From: Pseudomonas sp. ANT_H12B
GTDB taxonomy: Bacteria > Pseudomonadota > Gammaproteobacteria > Pseudomonadales > Pseudomonadaceae
NCBI RefSeq assembly: GCF_008369325.1
Contig: NZ_VOBI01000007.1
Coordinates: forward strand, 124,001 to 188,000
Length of the DNA: 64,000 bases
Direction of reading: 5' to 3'
Part shown: positions 43,613 to 53,069 of the stretch, in pieces
Numbering within the stretch: the stretch's first letter is position 1
How the letters are laid out: the number at the start of each line of letters is the position of its first letter
Translations under genes and position numbers: made by a program
The notes under the pieces: generated by a model
The model's input: the letters and a program-made list of their open reading frames with translations, nothing else
Database searches by the model: none
Told to the model about the DNA's origin: nothing

Positions 43613-46600
43613 TTAACCGTCAAGCCCATAAAATTGTATTATTTCCTTCACTGCCTGCAACGCCTCATCGTCATTACGCAACAAGATGCCTTCCACATCC
43701 CTTAGCGGGGGTAAAGCGTGTAGAAGTTCAACAAGTTGGCCCGCAGTGTAGTCTTGAGGAGTTCTGTCCACTCCTTGTACTCTTATAAAACTTATCGCAG
43801 CATCGCCTCCTAAAAAATGATTAACCACTCGTATCTTCGGAGACGAACCATAATTCACCACTACGACAAGATCATCATTATCGCGGTAAAATTTTAGCTG
43901 TTGGATGGATGCATCGAAATCCGTAAAATCGATTCCATCAATACCGCCAGATGCATTAACAATCAAATCTCTTCCCAGCCCGTCATATTTGTAAACGTCA
44001 TTGCCCGCGCCACCCGCTAGAGTGTCATCACCCGGTCCGCCCCAAAGAACATCGTCTCCTGGACCGCCCGAGATCGAGTCATCTCCCTGCATGCCTCTTA
44101 TCTCACCTGCCCCACTCAAAGTGTCATCACCTCGACCACCAACGAGAGGAAGCGCTTTATTATCACGAGACGATCTGACCAAAGGAGCATCGGACACCAA
44201 AACACCACTATGGTAAATATCAGGCGCAGGATCTAATTTACTGTTAGCGATAAGCTGTTCCAAGCGAATGGTCGCACCATCTGCAAACTTTATAATTTCA
44301 ATACCAGAACCAGCAGAATCACTTGCATTTGGCAATACAATACGGACCTGTTGTTCCTTACCCCAGGAAATATCAAGTGTTGAGTACAGCATCAGCCCTC
44401 GGGGTGGACTGCGATAGGTGCCACGCTGTGGTTTTGGTGATAACTCTACATTGACCGCTTCAACCAATACGGCACCCCAACTTAATTGCAACTGCTCAAG
44501 AACTACTCCATCCGGAAGTCTAACGGTATCAGTGTCGTCTAGTCCGGACTCAGATTTCCACCCAGCAACCCCAACTTCAGGGCTGAGAAAAACAGGGCTT
44601 AACATATCCGCAATAATGGTAGTCGCTCCAGCATGCGCGCCTATTATATAAGTATCAGGACCGTTCTCACCGTAAAGCCAATCATGCCCTGAGCCACTGA
44701 TTAAATAATCCGCACCGTCTGATCCAAGCAGCGTATCGTTTCCTCCTGCCCCGCCTGAAAGAAACGCACCGGGTGTCTTACCTTCATGTTCACCATAATA
44801 AGCGTCGGGATCCTTACAGGTGACTACTAAATCATCGCCCGTCCCGCCATGAAAAATGTTGCCACCTTCGAGATTTACCCTACCGCCTGCATTATCGCCC
44901 TGAACAACTTGGTGCCTAATGATTTCAGTCGTGACATCCCAACTGAACTGTTTGTAACTAACCGCACCATCTTCGAAGCTTCCAGCAGGATAAACATACC
45001 AACCTTGAATGACACCAGTGACGCTTTTATTTTCGATGACAACTTCCCCAGCACTTAAAGCAAACCCGCTATAGCTTGAGCCAGAGGGATAGTATTTCGG
45101 CTCTTGTATTGGCGTATATTTCAGCCCACCCACCACTGAAGGTATTGACTCAGTGCGGGTCGTTGTATTTGAGGATCTCTCACTGAGTACTGCTCTACCA
45201 GAAACAAGACTCATTCGATCCGGAGTTTCCGTCAATGATCCCGCCTGAAAGCTTTCAACAATTAAATTGGTTTTTTCGTGGTAGCTGTACTCATCATCAG
45301 TAATATGGGTTTTGCCCCAGGCGCCCTGAGCATTTAGCACGAACCCCGATGCCAGTATGAATGCCGAGCGGCGCTTTTTCATGTTCGCCAGAAACTCTTC
45401 GCCCCATAGCTTTTCATTATCACCTTCAAGGCGCGGAGTATCGGTCGCAGCATTATTAATGCCCGCCTCCCCATCAGAACTGTCACTACCTCCGGCTTGC
45501 TCCGAAACATCAGGGTTATCTGTAGCCCCGACGCTACTTCCATCTTCACCACCCCCCAGAGATGTTTCTACCAAAGACGAAACGTCTACCGGACCCTGGA
45601 CTATTTTCATAACATCCTGAAAATTTAAAGTCCCCCCGTCACTGAAACTAAATGATGAGTTTTGCCATTTTTCAAAATTACGGATCAGAATGGCGTCACC
45701 TGAACCGTTCGACAGCCGTAATACCGGCCCAACATCAACAACAATGATGTCAGCCTTTAAACTATCCGCAGTAAATCCAGATCCAAATTTTATGACGTTA
45801 TTTCCGCCTGTATCTGCGATGACGTCGAGACCATCACCGACGCCGAAATGATAAGTATCATCGCCGTCTTGCCCATCCAGATAGTCGTTGCCGCTGCTTC
45901 CTCCAAAAACGTTATTGCCGGGACCACCGCGAAGATAATCCACACCTGCACCACCATATAACGTGTCGTTTCCACCACCACCTAACAGAGTGTCGTTACC
46001 TGAACCTCCATCAAGATAATCTGCGCCATGTTCCGTTTCGGGTCTTAGCTCATAATCACCCAGCAAGAAGTCGTCATCAGCACCTCCATAAAGTGTATCG
46101 GCGCCCAAGCCTCCCCAAAGCGTGTCGTTTCCTGCATTTCCTTGAATGTAGTCATCATTAGTTCCTCCCGCTTTCAGGTTGTGCTCATCTCCATCCAGGG
46201 CGTCATTACCTTGTCCCCCTATCAGCGTATCGGAGCCACCCATGCCTAAAAGCGTGTCATCACCAACACCGCCATCAAGAAAATCTTCACCGTGGTAGTG
46301 AACTGGATGAGTGAGGTAGTCGCCAGAGAGATTATCGTTACCTGCTCCGCCATAAAGTGAATCATCAGCACCGCCACCCTGGAGGGTGTCGTTTCCCGCG
46401 CCACCATCCAGAAAGTCACTCCCGAAATAATGGGCTGCATCACCCTCAATACCCTGCAACTCAAAGTCATCGCCCTTTAGCTCATCGTTACCGAGGCCGC
46501 CGTACAACACATCGCTACCACCATTACCGTGAAGTTCGTCATTGCCATCACCACCGTCCAACAAATCGTTTCCATGGCTCCTGCTTTTGAGCCCGCCAGC

Positions 46601-49210
46601 GGAATCGTGGTTGTCTCCCAATAAGATGTCGTCATCACTGCCACCGAGGAGGGTGTCATTTCCTTGATCGCCGCCCATGACATCATTCCCGGGGCCGCCA
46701 TCGAGTAAATCGTCCCCCCCGCCAGCAGTTATAAAATCGTGACCGCCCTGGCCATAAAGAATGTCGTTGCCACCTTCTACGGCCGTACTAATGGAGGCAT
46801 CGGAGAGGCCTACATGCCACCTGCTACTATCCTTGCCAAAAGGGAGTTCAACGCGTTTGAAGTCCCAACTGTCCAACAAGCCACCGGTCATACCATCACC
46901 TGATAGATTGTCGTCGCCCGCCCCGCCAACCAGCGTATCTCCTCCGGCACCTCCGAGTAGCATGTCTGTGGATGAACTACCGACCAGGAGATCGTCACCC
47001 AGCCCCCCATCAAGCCAATCGCCACGACTTGCTCGTCCACGACCGGCTCCGCCAGTCATCGCCTTTTTGATAGTGGCCTGCTTATCTCCAAACAAACGAT
47101 CATCGCCGGCTTTACCGAATAACCGATCGGAACCACCGAGTCCAATGAGCATGTCGTGGCTAAACGATCCGTGCAGCACGTCTGCCCGGTTACCCTGTTT
47201 TACCTTCGGCATCACCACAACGTTGCCTAGTTCATCGTAAGAAAGCTGTTCACCGGGAACATCCGGATCGGCATCTTCAGCTTTTCGGTCACCGGTGATG
47301 GTGAGATGGGGCTTCGCAAAGCGAAGGGTTACGTAGCCTGGAAGTTGGATACCGAACATTCCCGGTGTGTAGTGTCTTATGACAATCAGGTCATTCTGAC
47401 CGTATTTGATATTAAGTGTTTTTTCAGCGAGTTCTTCGATGAGGGTTAAAGTAATGGCGCCATCTTCAGTGATCCAGGTATTGCTCAGAGGGCCATTACG
47501 TTTTGGGGGAGGTATCGGAAGGCCATTTATGAGTATCTGACCATCGGCGTTCAAATCGAAAATCTGATCGGTTCCATCGTCACTCGAAAATTCATATCGA
47601 TCATTGCCTGCGCCGCCAATCAGAATATCGTTACCTTTACCACCCACTAAGACATCGTCACCGGACATCCCGAGCAACGCATCATTTCCATCTCCGCCCG
47701 TTAACGAATCGTTACCATGACTACTTTCAATATGATCATTCCCGTCCAGGCCATTGATCGTGTCATTGCCAGCACCACCATAGAGATGGTCGATATTTGT
47801 TCCACCGCTGAACGAACGGCCTCCATCATCACCAAACATAACCAGAGGATTTGAAACCCCTGTAGTCATTGGCGCCTGTTTACCTGATACGAGATCTAAG
47901 TAAGAGAATTTCTGAGCCGTGTTTTCACCGAATGATCCGTTGGTTCTGGCTATCAGGCGGCCTAGCATATCTGCGCGATCAAATAACCATTGCTCCGTAA
48001 TGACACCTTCGCCGGTTTTCGAGTCATAGAGTTCCAGACCATGACCTGAAAAATCTTCGCCTCTTCCTATAACTATTTCACTCAGGTGTTTTAGAGCGTT
48101 ACGTAACGCCTGCCCGGTAGACGTATCCGCGGCGGCTAGTACGCCCCACTCCGAAGCACTGCCGTATTCCCCAATAGTCTTGGCAACAATGCTTTGGGAT
48201 TGACTCGGTGAGAGCGATGAGAAAAATGCATAGGCGTTAGCAACAAACGTTTCATCCGTGGTCGCCGTAAAAGTAGCGTCACCTTCGTAGGTTTGTCTAA
48301 ACATGTCAAAGAAGGCATTCACGCCGTATCTTAATATCAGATTAACCACGGGTGAGATAGGCGTACCTTTAACCACATACTGGATTAACGGATTAACACT
48401 TCCACTACTAAGCGCCACATTTATCTGTTCTGGCACAACTGAAAACAAGCTCTGAAAAATATTTCTGCCGAAATTTTTGATCACTGCTTCAAGCGCCACA
48501 CTGTATGAATCTATGGCAAACAGGATATTTTTGAAATCATCGATTCTATTAACCTTTGCTTGTTCATGACTGCCTTTTATTTCCGACCCGGGATCACCTG
48601 CCGAGATTAGTCTCCACGTTTCATATGGAAACTCCCCACCCAACAGGCTAAACGCGATTGTGCCCGACCATCCTGAATTACGACTTGAGGCAGTGTCTAC
48701 TGCGCCACTCTTGTCTTCGAACAATATTTCACCGACAGCTCTTGCATCGATGGAAGCGATTTGGCTAATTAAAGGTACGGTCCACGGCGCCAAATCATCT
48801 TTAACTGATCCGTATACCAGAGTATTTACAAAATTGGCTGCCACCCCATTAGATGCTTGTTGCATCAAATCAGCGCTAAACGTTTCATTCAGCCTCAGTT
48901 GTCCTTGCCGTAACGTATAGGCACGAATTAGAGCAGAGTAAGCACCGTTTCCTCCATTGGCATCAATCGCCACATCAAGCCAGAGCTTGGCACTTTTTAA
49001 AGCACGCTTGACGTTCCCATCGAACACAACTCTCCCAGAAAGTTTCTCACCAATAATATTGGACAGCTCTTGATAGAAAGGTGTGCAATTTCTTCCTTCT
49101 ATAGCTACTGCTTTGTATCGTTCTTTTTCCGAATCAAACACCATCCCATTGCATATACCGATCGCATCGAAAATTATTTTTTGTTCTGAAACACTAAAAA
49201 CATAGCTCAT
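43613..49210 (-). CDS. Giant RTX calcium-binding repeat protein (1865 aa)
   Basis: Start ATG 49210 with AGGGA seven bases upstream. Residues 1-460 form a repeat-free, mainly helical N-terminal region that I do not recognise. RTX nonapeptides (GGxGxDxLx) occur at about 462-540, 690-775, 815-1115, 1455-1520 and 1690-1740. Beta-rich calcium-related domains follow the blocks (about 545-650 and 1120-1205; FDLNADGQILINGLP, GDGLDVIADTGGNNVIKFGSGF). A Ser/Gly/Asp linker spans 1205-1260. Residues 1300-1440 are a unique domain. The C-terminal 120 residues end in a helical tail. No N-terminal signal peptide and no type I exporter genes adjoin it. Secretion by a C-terminal type I signal is inferred. Markedly AT-richer than the core genes. 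Confidence 0.88.
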   Translation of the reverse strand: MSYVFSVSEQKIIFDAIGICNGMVFDSEKERYKAVAIEGRNCTPFYQELSNIIGEKLSGRVVFDGNVKRALKSAKLWLDVAIDANGGNGAYSALIRAYTLRQGQLRLNETFSADLMQQASNGVAANFVNTLVYGSVKDDLAPWTVPLISQIASIDARAVGEILFEDKSGAVDTASSRNSGWSGTIAFSLLGGEFPYETWRLISAGDPGSEIKGSHEQAKVNRIDDFKNILFAIDSYSVALEAVIKNFGRNIFQSLFSVVPEQINVALSSGSVNPLIQYVVKGTPISPVVNLILRYGVNAFFDMFRQTYEGDATFTATTDETFVANAYAFFSSLSPSQSQSIVAKTIGEYGSASEWGVLAAADTSTGQALRNALKHLSEIVIGRGEDFSGHGLELYDSKTGEGVITEQWLFDRADMLGRLIARTNGSFGENTAQKFSYLDLVSGKQAPMTTGVSNPLVMFGDDGGRSFSGGTNIDHLYGGAGNDTINGLDGNDHIESSHGNDSLTGGDGNDALLGMSGDDVLVGGKGNDILIGGAGNDRYEFSSDDGTDQIFDLNADGQILINGLPIPPPKRNGPLSNTWITEDGAITLTLIEELAEKTLNIKYGQNDLIVIRHYTPGMFGIQLPGYVTLRFAKPHLTITGDRKAEDADPDVPGEQLSYDELGNVVVMPKVKQGNRADVLHGSFSHDMLIGLGGSDRLFGKAGDDRLFGDKQATIKKAMTGGAGRGRASRGDWLDGGLGDDLLVGSSSTDMLLGGAGGDTLVGGAGDDNLSGDGMTGGLLDSWDFKRVELPFGKDSSRWHVGLSDASISTAVEGGNDILYGQGGHDFITAGGGDDLLDGGPGNDVMGGDQGNDTLLGGSDDDILLGDNHDSAGGLKSRSHGNDLLDGGDGNDELHGNGGSDVLYGGLGNDELKGDDFELQGIEGDAAHYFGSDFLDGGAGNDTLQGGGADDSLYGGAGNDNLSGDYLTHPVHYHGEDFLDGGVGDDTLLGMGGSDTLIGGQGNDALDGDEHNLKAGGTNDDYIQGNAGNDTLWGGLGADTLYGGADDDFLLGDYELRPETEHGADYLDGGSGNDTLLGGGGNDTLYGGAGVDYLRGGPGNNVFGGSSGNDYLDGQDGDDTYHFGVGDGLDVIADTGGNNVIKFGSGFTADSLKADIIVVDVGPVLRLSNGSGDAILIRNFEKWQNSSFSFSDGGTLNFQDVMKIVQGPVDVSSLVETSLGGGEDGSSVGATDNPDVSEQAGGSDSSDGEAGINNAATDTPRLEGDNEKLWGEEFLANMKKRRSAFILASGFVLNAQGAWGKTHITDDEYSYHEKTNLIVESFQAGSLTETPDRMSLVSGRAVLSERSSNTTTRTESIPSVVGGLKYTPIQEPKYYPSGSSYSGFALSAGEVVIENKSVTGVIQGWYVYPAGSFEDGAVSYKQFSWDVTTEIIRHQVVQGDNAGGRVNLEGGNIFHGGTGDDLVVTCKDPDAYYGEHEGKTPGAFLSGGAGGNDTLLGSDGADYLISGSGHDWLYGENGPDTYIIGAHAGATTIIADMLSPVFLSPEVGVAGWKSESGLDDTDTVRLPDGVVLEQLQLSWGAVLVEAVNVELSPKPQRGTYRSPPRGLMLYSTLDISWGKEQQVRIVLPNASDSAGSGIEIIKFADGATIRLEQLIANSKLDPAPDIYHSGVLVSDAPLVRSSRDNKALPLVGGRGDDTLSGAGEIRGMQGDDSISGGPGDDVLWGGPGDDTLAGGAGNDVYKYDGLGRDLIVNASGGIDGIDFTDFDASIQQLKFYRDNDDLVVVVNYGSSPKIRVVNHFLGGDAAISFIRVQGVDRTPQDYTAGQLVELLHALPPLRDVEGILLRNDDEALQAVKEIIQFYGLDG

Positions 49211-49212
49211 AG

Positions 49213-50070
49213 TTACTTCCCTGTAATTATGGAACGCGAAAGATATTCACTAAGCAATCGAAGCGCCATGGGAGCCCCACGTAACGAACCAGTTCCAGTT
49301 CCTATACGAGCATCCCCACCTGCAAAATCGAAATCATGCAATCCAACCGTACAATAGGCATTCAAATCACCAAAATCTAAATTTTCCAGTTGCGATTTAT
49401 TAAACCTCAACAGGTCCGCCTTACTCACTCCACTTTCTAAAGTTTTCTTCCTCGGGGACCCCAAACCGTCACACGATATCGTGCGCGGTGTTCCGTCACG
49501 TCGGCGCCAGTCACGTATTACAAAATCTGTAACTGAGAACTCATTCTTATTACTAGGAGGTCGCTCATTTAGCCAAAGCTCCAAGCCTGGATAATTTTTG
49601 AGTTTCACAATCAGTTCTTCAGGCCAATCAACAACCTTAAATCCCATATTGTACGGTTCGGTGGATGTTTTTTTTGTATACAGCCTGGCAGCCACATTGA
49701 AATGACCCCAGCCAGATGGTTTTTCTTTCCCGCTCTCCTGATATTCTGTGCGGATCTCAGTCCCCGTCCACCAAAAAGAACCCTCAAGAACATCTGCAAT
49801 ACACAGCCCGTCCCTCGTTGAAGAACCAAAATGAAACCCTGGTATTTTAGTTCTATCAAGGAGCCCTCCTCCCAATATAGGAACGTGTTCCATACCAGCA
49901 AGTTTTTGACTACATTTTTTTGATTCCTGATAATGATGTTCTCTTGCTTCTGCCATGCGCTCCCATTCAATATAAAAATCCACAACCCAATAACACAGAG
50001 CCAAAACCAAACCGTACTTCAGTATCGCCTTATACCACCGACTTACACCTTTGCGAAAAAATTTATGCAT
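49213..50070 (-). CDS. Membrane-anchored protein of unknown function in the RTX operon
   Basis: 285 residues from ATG 50070, chosen because GGAG lies 6 bases upstream; a TTG at 50100 and ATG at 50082 lack one. One N-terminal transmembrane helix (YGLVLALCYWVVDFYIEW) follows a basic segment, so the bulk should be periplasmic. It has four Cys residues (KKCSQKL, DGLCIADV, ISCDGLG, NAYCTVGL) that could form disulfides. No family recognised. Two bases separate its stop from the RTX start. It may assist export, anchoring or inhibition of the RTX protein, but nothing in the sequence decides. Confidence 0.7.
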   Translation of the reverse strand: MHKFFRKGVSRWYKAILKYGLVLALCYWVVDFYIEWERMAEAREHHYQESKKCSQKLAGMEHVPILGGGLLDRTKIPGFHFGSSTRDGLCIADVLEGSFWWTGTEIRTEYQESGKEKPSGWGHFNVAARLYTKKTSTEPYNMGFKVVDWPEELIVKLKNYPGLELWLNERPPSNKNEFSVTDFVIRDWRRRDGTPRTISCDGLGSPRKKTLESGVSKADLLRFNKSQLENLDFGDLNAYCTVGLHDFDFAGGDARIGTGTGSLRGAPMALRLLSEYLSRSIITGK

Positions 50071-50101
50071 TTCAAACTCCATTTTAAAATGATCAAACAA
50101 C

Positions 50102-51322
50102 CTATCTAGAACAACAACCGGACATCACGCGATCAAAAATCTCAAAATAGCCTTTTACACCATGCTCTACATCGAATCTGCTCGCTGTTAATTTCGAAGA
50201 TTTTTTAATTAAACTAAAATCACCCGGAGACCGTAGAACATTGCAAACCTTTCCCGCTATAGCTTCACCATCAAAGAAATCCACCAGCAATCCATTTACA
50301 CCATCAACAATCACCTCTTTGACTGGTGCGGTATCGGAACCTATAACGACACATCCAGATGCCATAGCCTCTAGCAATGACCAAGACAGAACGAAGGGAT
50401 AAGTTAAATAAACATGAACATCTGAAACCCGCAAAACAGCTTTATAAGTTGCATAAGGCAGGTTGCCAGTAAAATGCACCTTTGAAAGATCCACTTTTAA
50501 TTCAGCCACCATTTTGCCGCGCCAGTTTTCATACCCTATAGGCATACGCCCATAACTTACGCTATCTCCTCCTACTATTACGATTTGGGCGTCTGGGCAC
50601 TGGGCTTGAATGTATGGAATTGACCTCATGAAACTATGAAACCCACGATAGGGCTCGAGGTTTCTGGCAACGTACGTCACAGTTGACTGGCCGGCTTTTA
50701 TCACGTGCCCACTGGGTAACTTTACAGACGCAGCCGGCACAGGTTCGGGAGAATGCAAAGGGACGCCCTCATGAATCACATGAATCTTAGAGTGATACAT
50801 GGGCGGAAACAGACTGCGTTGCCAATGTGTTGGCGAAATTCCAACATCACATTGCTCAAGGCTCAAAAGATGCATCGAATTCAGGAGACGAAGCCTTGAT
50901 GATGCATCTACGGCACATGGAAATTCCGGATCGAACCCCATATCTGCACCCTTTGAATGATAATAATATTCACAAAAATTAATGAGCGGAATATCGGGAT
51001 ATACATCCTTAACGAACAGTGTTTCACCCCATCCCGGATGAGCGAGTATCACATCAGGGTAATAACCTTCTTGCTTGAGCCTCGTCAATACTCTACGGAC
51101 TTGCTGACCATCAAATATCGCCTCTTCAAATTTATGCAAATACGGATGAGCAAAATTTGATGTTTTTCTTATAGGTCGATATCGAAGAAGCTTTATTCCA
51201 TGAACTCCTGGAGCGGTATCCCGCCCTATCGCGATCACTGCGATGTCCGGGCGACTCTGCGCCGCCAAGGCAACATGCCGAAATTGACCGGGAAAGTTTT
51301 GATGAATAATAAGTAGATTCAT
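50102..51322 (-). CDS. Glycosyltransferase family 4
   Basis: 406 residues from ATG 51322 (MNLLIIHQNFPGQFRHVALA), the conserved start of this GT4 subgroup; an in-frame ATG at 51376 would add 18 unconserved residues. IHEGVPLHSPEP, GHVIKAGQSTVTYVARNLEP, and the nucleotide-sugar motif GSDTAPVKEVIVDGVNGLLV are typical. First gene of the AT-rich operon, 31 bases from the chosen start of the next gene. It may glycosylate the RTX product or a surface polymer. Confidence 0.88.
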   Translation of the reverse strand: MNLLIIHQNFPGQFRHVALAAQSRPDIAVIAIGRDTAPGVHGIKLLRYRPIRKTSNFAHPYLHKFEEAIFDGQQVRRVLTRLKQEGYYPDVILAHPGWGETLFVKDVYPDIPLINFCEYYYHSKGADMGFDPEFPCAVDASSRLRLLNSMHLLSLEQCDVGISPTHWQRSLFPPMYHSKIHVIHEGVPLHSPEPVPAASVKLPSGHVIKAGQSTVTYVARNLEPYRGFHSFMRSIPYIQAQCPDAQIVIVGGDSVSYGRMPIGYENWRGKMVAELKVDLSKVHFTGNLPYATYKAVLRVSDVHVYLTYPFVLSWSLLEAMASGCVVIGSDTAPVKEVIVDGVNGLLVDFFDGEAIAGKVCNVLRSPGDFSLIKKSSKLTASRFDVEHGVKGYFEIFDRVMSGCCSR

Positions 51323-51583
51323 AATTCGAGTGGCGTCTTTCCTTAGATACCTCCATAAATTGACGTTTTCCAACATCAATGTGAATGCACAAACGCTAAC
51401 AAATGCGCAGAAATAAAACTGTAGGAGGGTTCCGAGAACACCCGAGGAGATGGGTGAGACGAGTGATTTTTCGAATCGAGTAGGAGCGCCCCTCTTTATT
51501 TCCCGTCACCGGCCGTACGATTCCGTTGAGGGTTTCACCTCCAACGCCAGTCACGACCTAACGAGCGATGCCTGACTCAGTCT
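51323..51583. other. Gap with a GC-rich block of possible mobile-element origin
   Basis: No gene of its own. From about 51420 to 51560 the composition becomes GC-rich again and the text (for example CCGGCCGTACGATTCCGT and GAGGGTTTCACCTCCAACG) looks like the end of an insertion element or intron rather than a promoter. The promoter of the GT4-RTX operon should lie between here and 51322. Confidence 0.3.
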
Positions 51584-51618
51584 AAAAAAAAGCGGCGCTT
51601 GGTGCGCCGCTTTTTTTT
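51584..51618 (-). terminator. Strong terminator of the Tyr/Gly-rich lipoprotein gene
   Basis: Eight-base A-run, GCGGCGC, loop TTGGT, GCGCCGC, eight-base T-run. Symmetric, so it also insulates against rightward transcription. Confidence 0.93.
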
Positions 51619-51635
51619 AGTGGTTTTTGTGAGGA

Positions 51636-52091
51636 CTACCGGTGGCCGCCTCGGCCACCGTGATCGCCGCGACCGTTGTGGTCGCCCCTTCCGCCACGAT
51701 TGTCGCGTCCGCCATGGCCGGCGCGATAGTCGTTGTTTCCACCGCGGTTACGACCGTCCCAACCGCCACGGTTATGGCCGTCCCGGCCGCGATTCTGATG
51801 AGCCCGGTAATCGGCTCGTGGCGACGACTGGTAATAGCGTGGTGCCGGTTGAAAAACCCGCGGCTGATGGTAATACCGCGACGTTGGCTGGTAATACCGC
51901 GCTGGCGGGGCGTAGTACCGGCGTGGTTGCGTGTAATAACCGCCGCCGCCTGAATAGTAAGACCCGCCGTCATAATAGGCTGGCGAGGTATAGACCTCAG
52001 AACGGTAATAGCTGGCTCCTCCATCGGAATAAGGCACGCATGCACCAAGAGACAATCCCAATACAGCAATCAGAAGAATTCGCAGATACAT
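51636..52091 (-). CDS. Tyr/Gly/Arg-rich lipoprotein of low complexity
   Basis: 151 residues from ATG 52091. Signal peptide and lipobox in YLRILLIAVLGLSLGAC. The mature part alternates tyrosine-rich segments (YYSGGGGYYTQPRRYYAPP) with a Gly/Arg/Asn/His-rich tail (GGRGDHNGRGDHGGRGGHR). Such tails occur in small envelope proteins of pseudomonads whose function is not established. An in-frame start at 52148 lacks a signal peptide context. Confidence 0.75.
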   Translation of the reverse strand: MYLRILLIAVLGLSLGACVPYSDGGASYYRSEVYTSPAYYDGGSYYSGGGGYYTQPRRYYAPPARYYQPTSRYYHQPRVFQPAPRYYQSSPRADYRAHQNRGRDGHNRGGWDGRNRGGNNDYRAGHGGRDNRGGRGDHNGRGDHGGRGGHR

Positions 52092-52343
52092 AGCGGCCTC
52101 CTGGACCGCGAGTGAGCCACACCAGCGACGCTGGCAGGCGACAGTCAATTATTCGGTGACTGTCGAAAGATCAGACATCGTTTTCCAAATCTGGTGCGTT
52201 CCTGAAACACACTGAAACAAGTCGCCGATGAAAGGTTTTTCATCCATTCATCCGCTGATTAGCGGTGACCTCCACGATATCCACCTCCGTAATAACGTGG
52301 AGAATGCCCGCCCCTCACAGGTTCGCCGCACCACAATTTGCAA

Positions 52344-52440
52344 TGGCTGACTAGGGTTCCGGCTCGCTAAGGCGAGTGGCTGGTCCGAGAGTTGGCGACC
52401 TCCAGTTGAGGTTACACGGCGGGACAAAAGCCCGGGAGAC
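52344..52440 (+). ncRNA. Guanidine-I riboswitch aptamer (ykkC motif)
   Basis: The three invariant blocks are present in order: CTAGGGTTCCG (52351), GGTCCGAGAG (52382), and ACACGG (52414) running into GGGACAAAAGCCCGGGAGA. Between them are the expected hairpins CTCGC/GCGAG and ACCTC/GAGGT. Guanidine-I riboswitches turn on guanidine export or carboxylation genes when guanidinium binds. Here the next sequence is a truncated carboxylase. No clear terminator or expression platform remains after the aptamer. Confidence 0.9.
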
Positions 52441-52442
52441 AA

Positions 52443-53069
52443 GCCACCGTTCGCGGTGCCGCGTTGATCCTCGGCCCGGATGGCCCGAGCCTGGGTGGGT
52501 TTGTTTGCCCGGTGACGGTGATCGAAGCGGATCTTTGGCAGCTTGGGCAGCTCAAGGTCGGGGACAAAGTGCAGTTCGTCCCGGTCGATCTCAAGACCGC
52601 CCGCAACCTCGCCTTGAACTGGAATACCTGTGGGAGCGGGCTTGCCCGCGATGAGGCCCGACCAGACACCGCATCAACTTCATTGCAGGCAAGCTCCCAC
52701 AGGGGGTTGTGTCACCGGTGGCATTGGATATCGGGCAGGACGATACGCGACGGGTGGCAAGATTGTCGGGGGACACTCATCTGCTCCTTGAGATCGGTGC
52801 CCCCGAACTGGACCTCGTTCTGCGCTTCCGCGCCCACGCCCTCATGCAAGCGCTGGAAAGCAAAAGCCTGCTCGGTGTGATCGACCTGACACCGGGCATC
52901 CGCTCGCTGCAAGTGCACTACCAACCCGAGCAACTGCCGCTGGCTGATCTTCTCGGTACCGTCGCCGGCGAATGGGACACCGTGTGCGCCGCCAAGGACC
53001 TGCAAGTGCCCTCGCGCATCGTCCATCTGCCGCTGTCCTGGGAGGACCCGGCCTGCCAATTGGCAATCG
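52443..53069 (+). pseudogene. Guanidine/urea carboxylase remnant
   Basis: Two internal pieces survive. The first (52443-52620) reads [20 protein letters not shown] and [20 protein letters not shown], from the allophanate-hydrolase-subunit-2-like region. A REP pair then interrupts. The second (about 52730-53069) reads [20 protein letters not shown] and [20 protein letters not shown], from the subunit-1-like region, ending at WEDPACQLAID. Biotin carboxylase and biotin-carrier domains are missing. The riboswitch upstream suggests a guanidine carboxylase, the enzyme class formerly annotated as urea carboxylase. Confidence 0.85.
52627..52706. repeat. REP pair at a deletion junction
   Basis: Inverted REP-family units lie exactly between the two carboxylase fragments, placing the repeat at the scar. 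Confidence 0.85.

Noticed and set aside
43613..49210. The tandem nonapeptide DNA repeats read as a CRISPR array
   Set aside because: Repeats are in frame, diverged and encode GGxGxDxLx; there are no spacers or cas genes.
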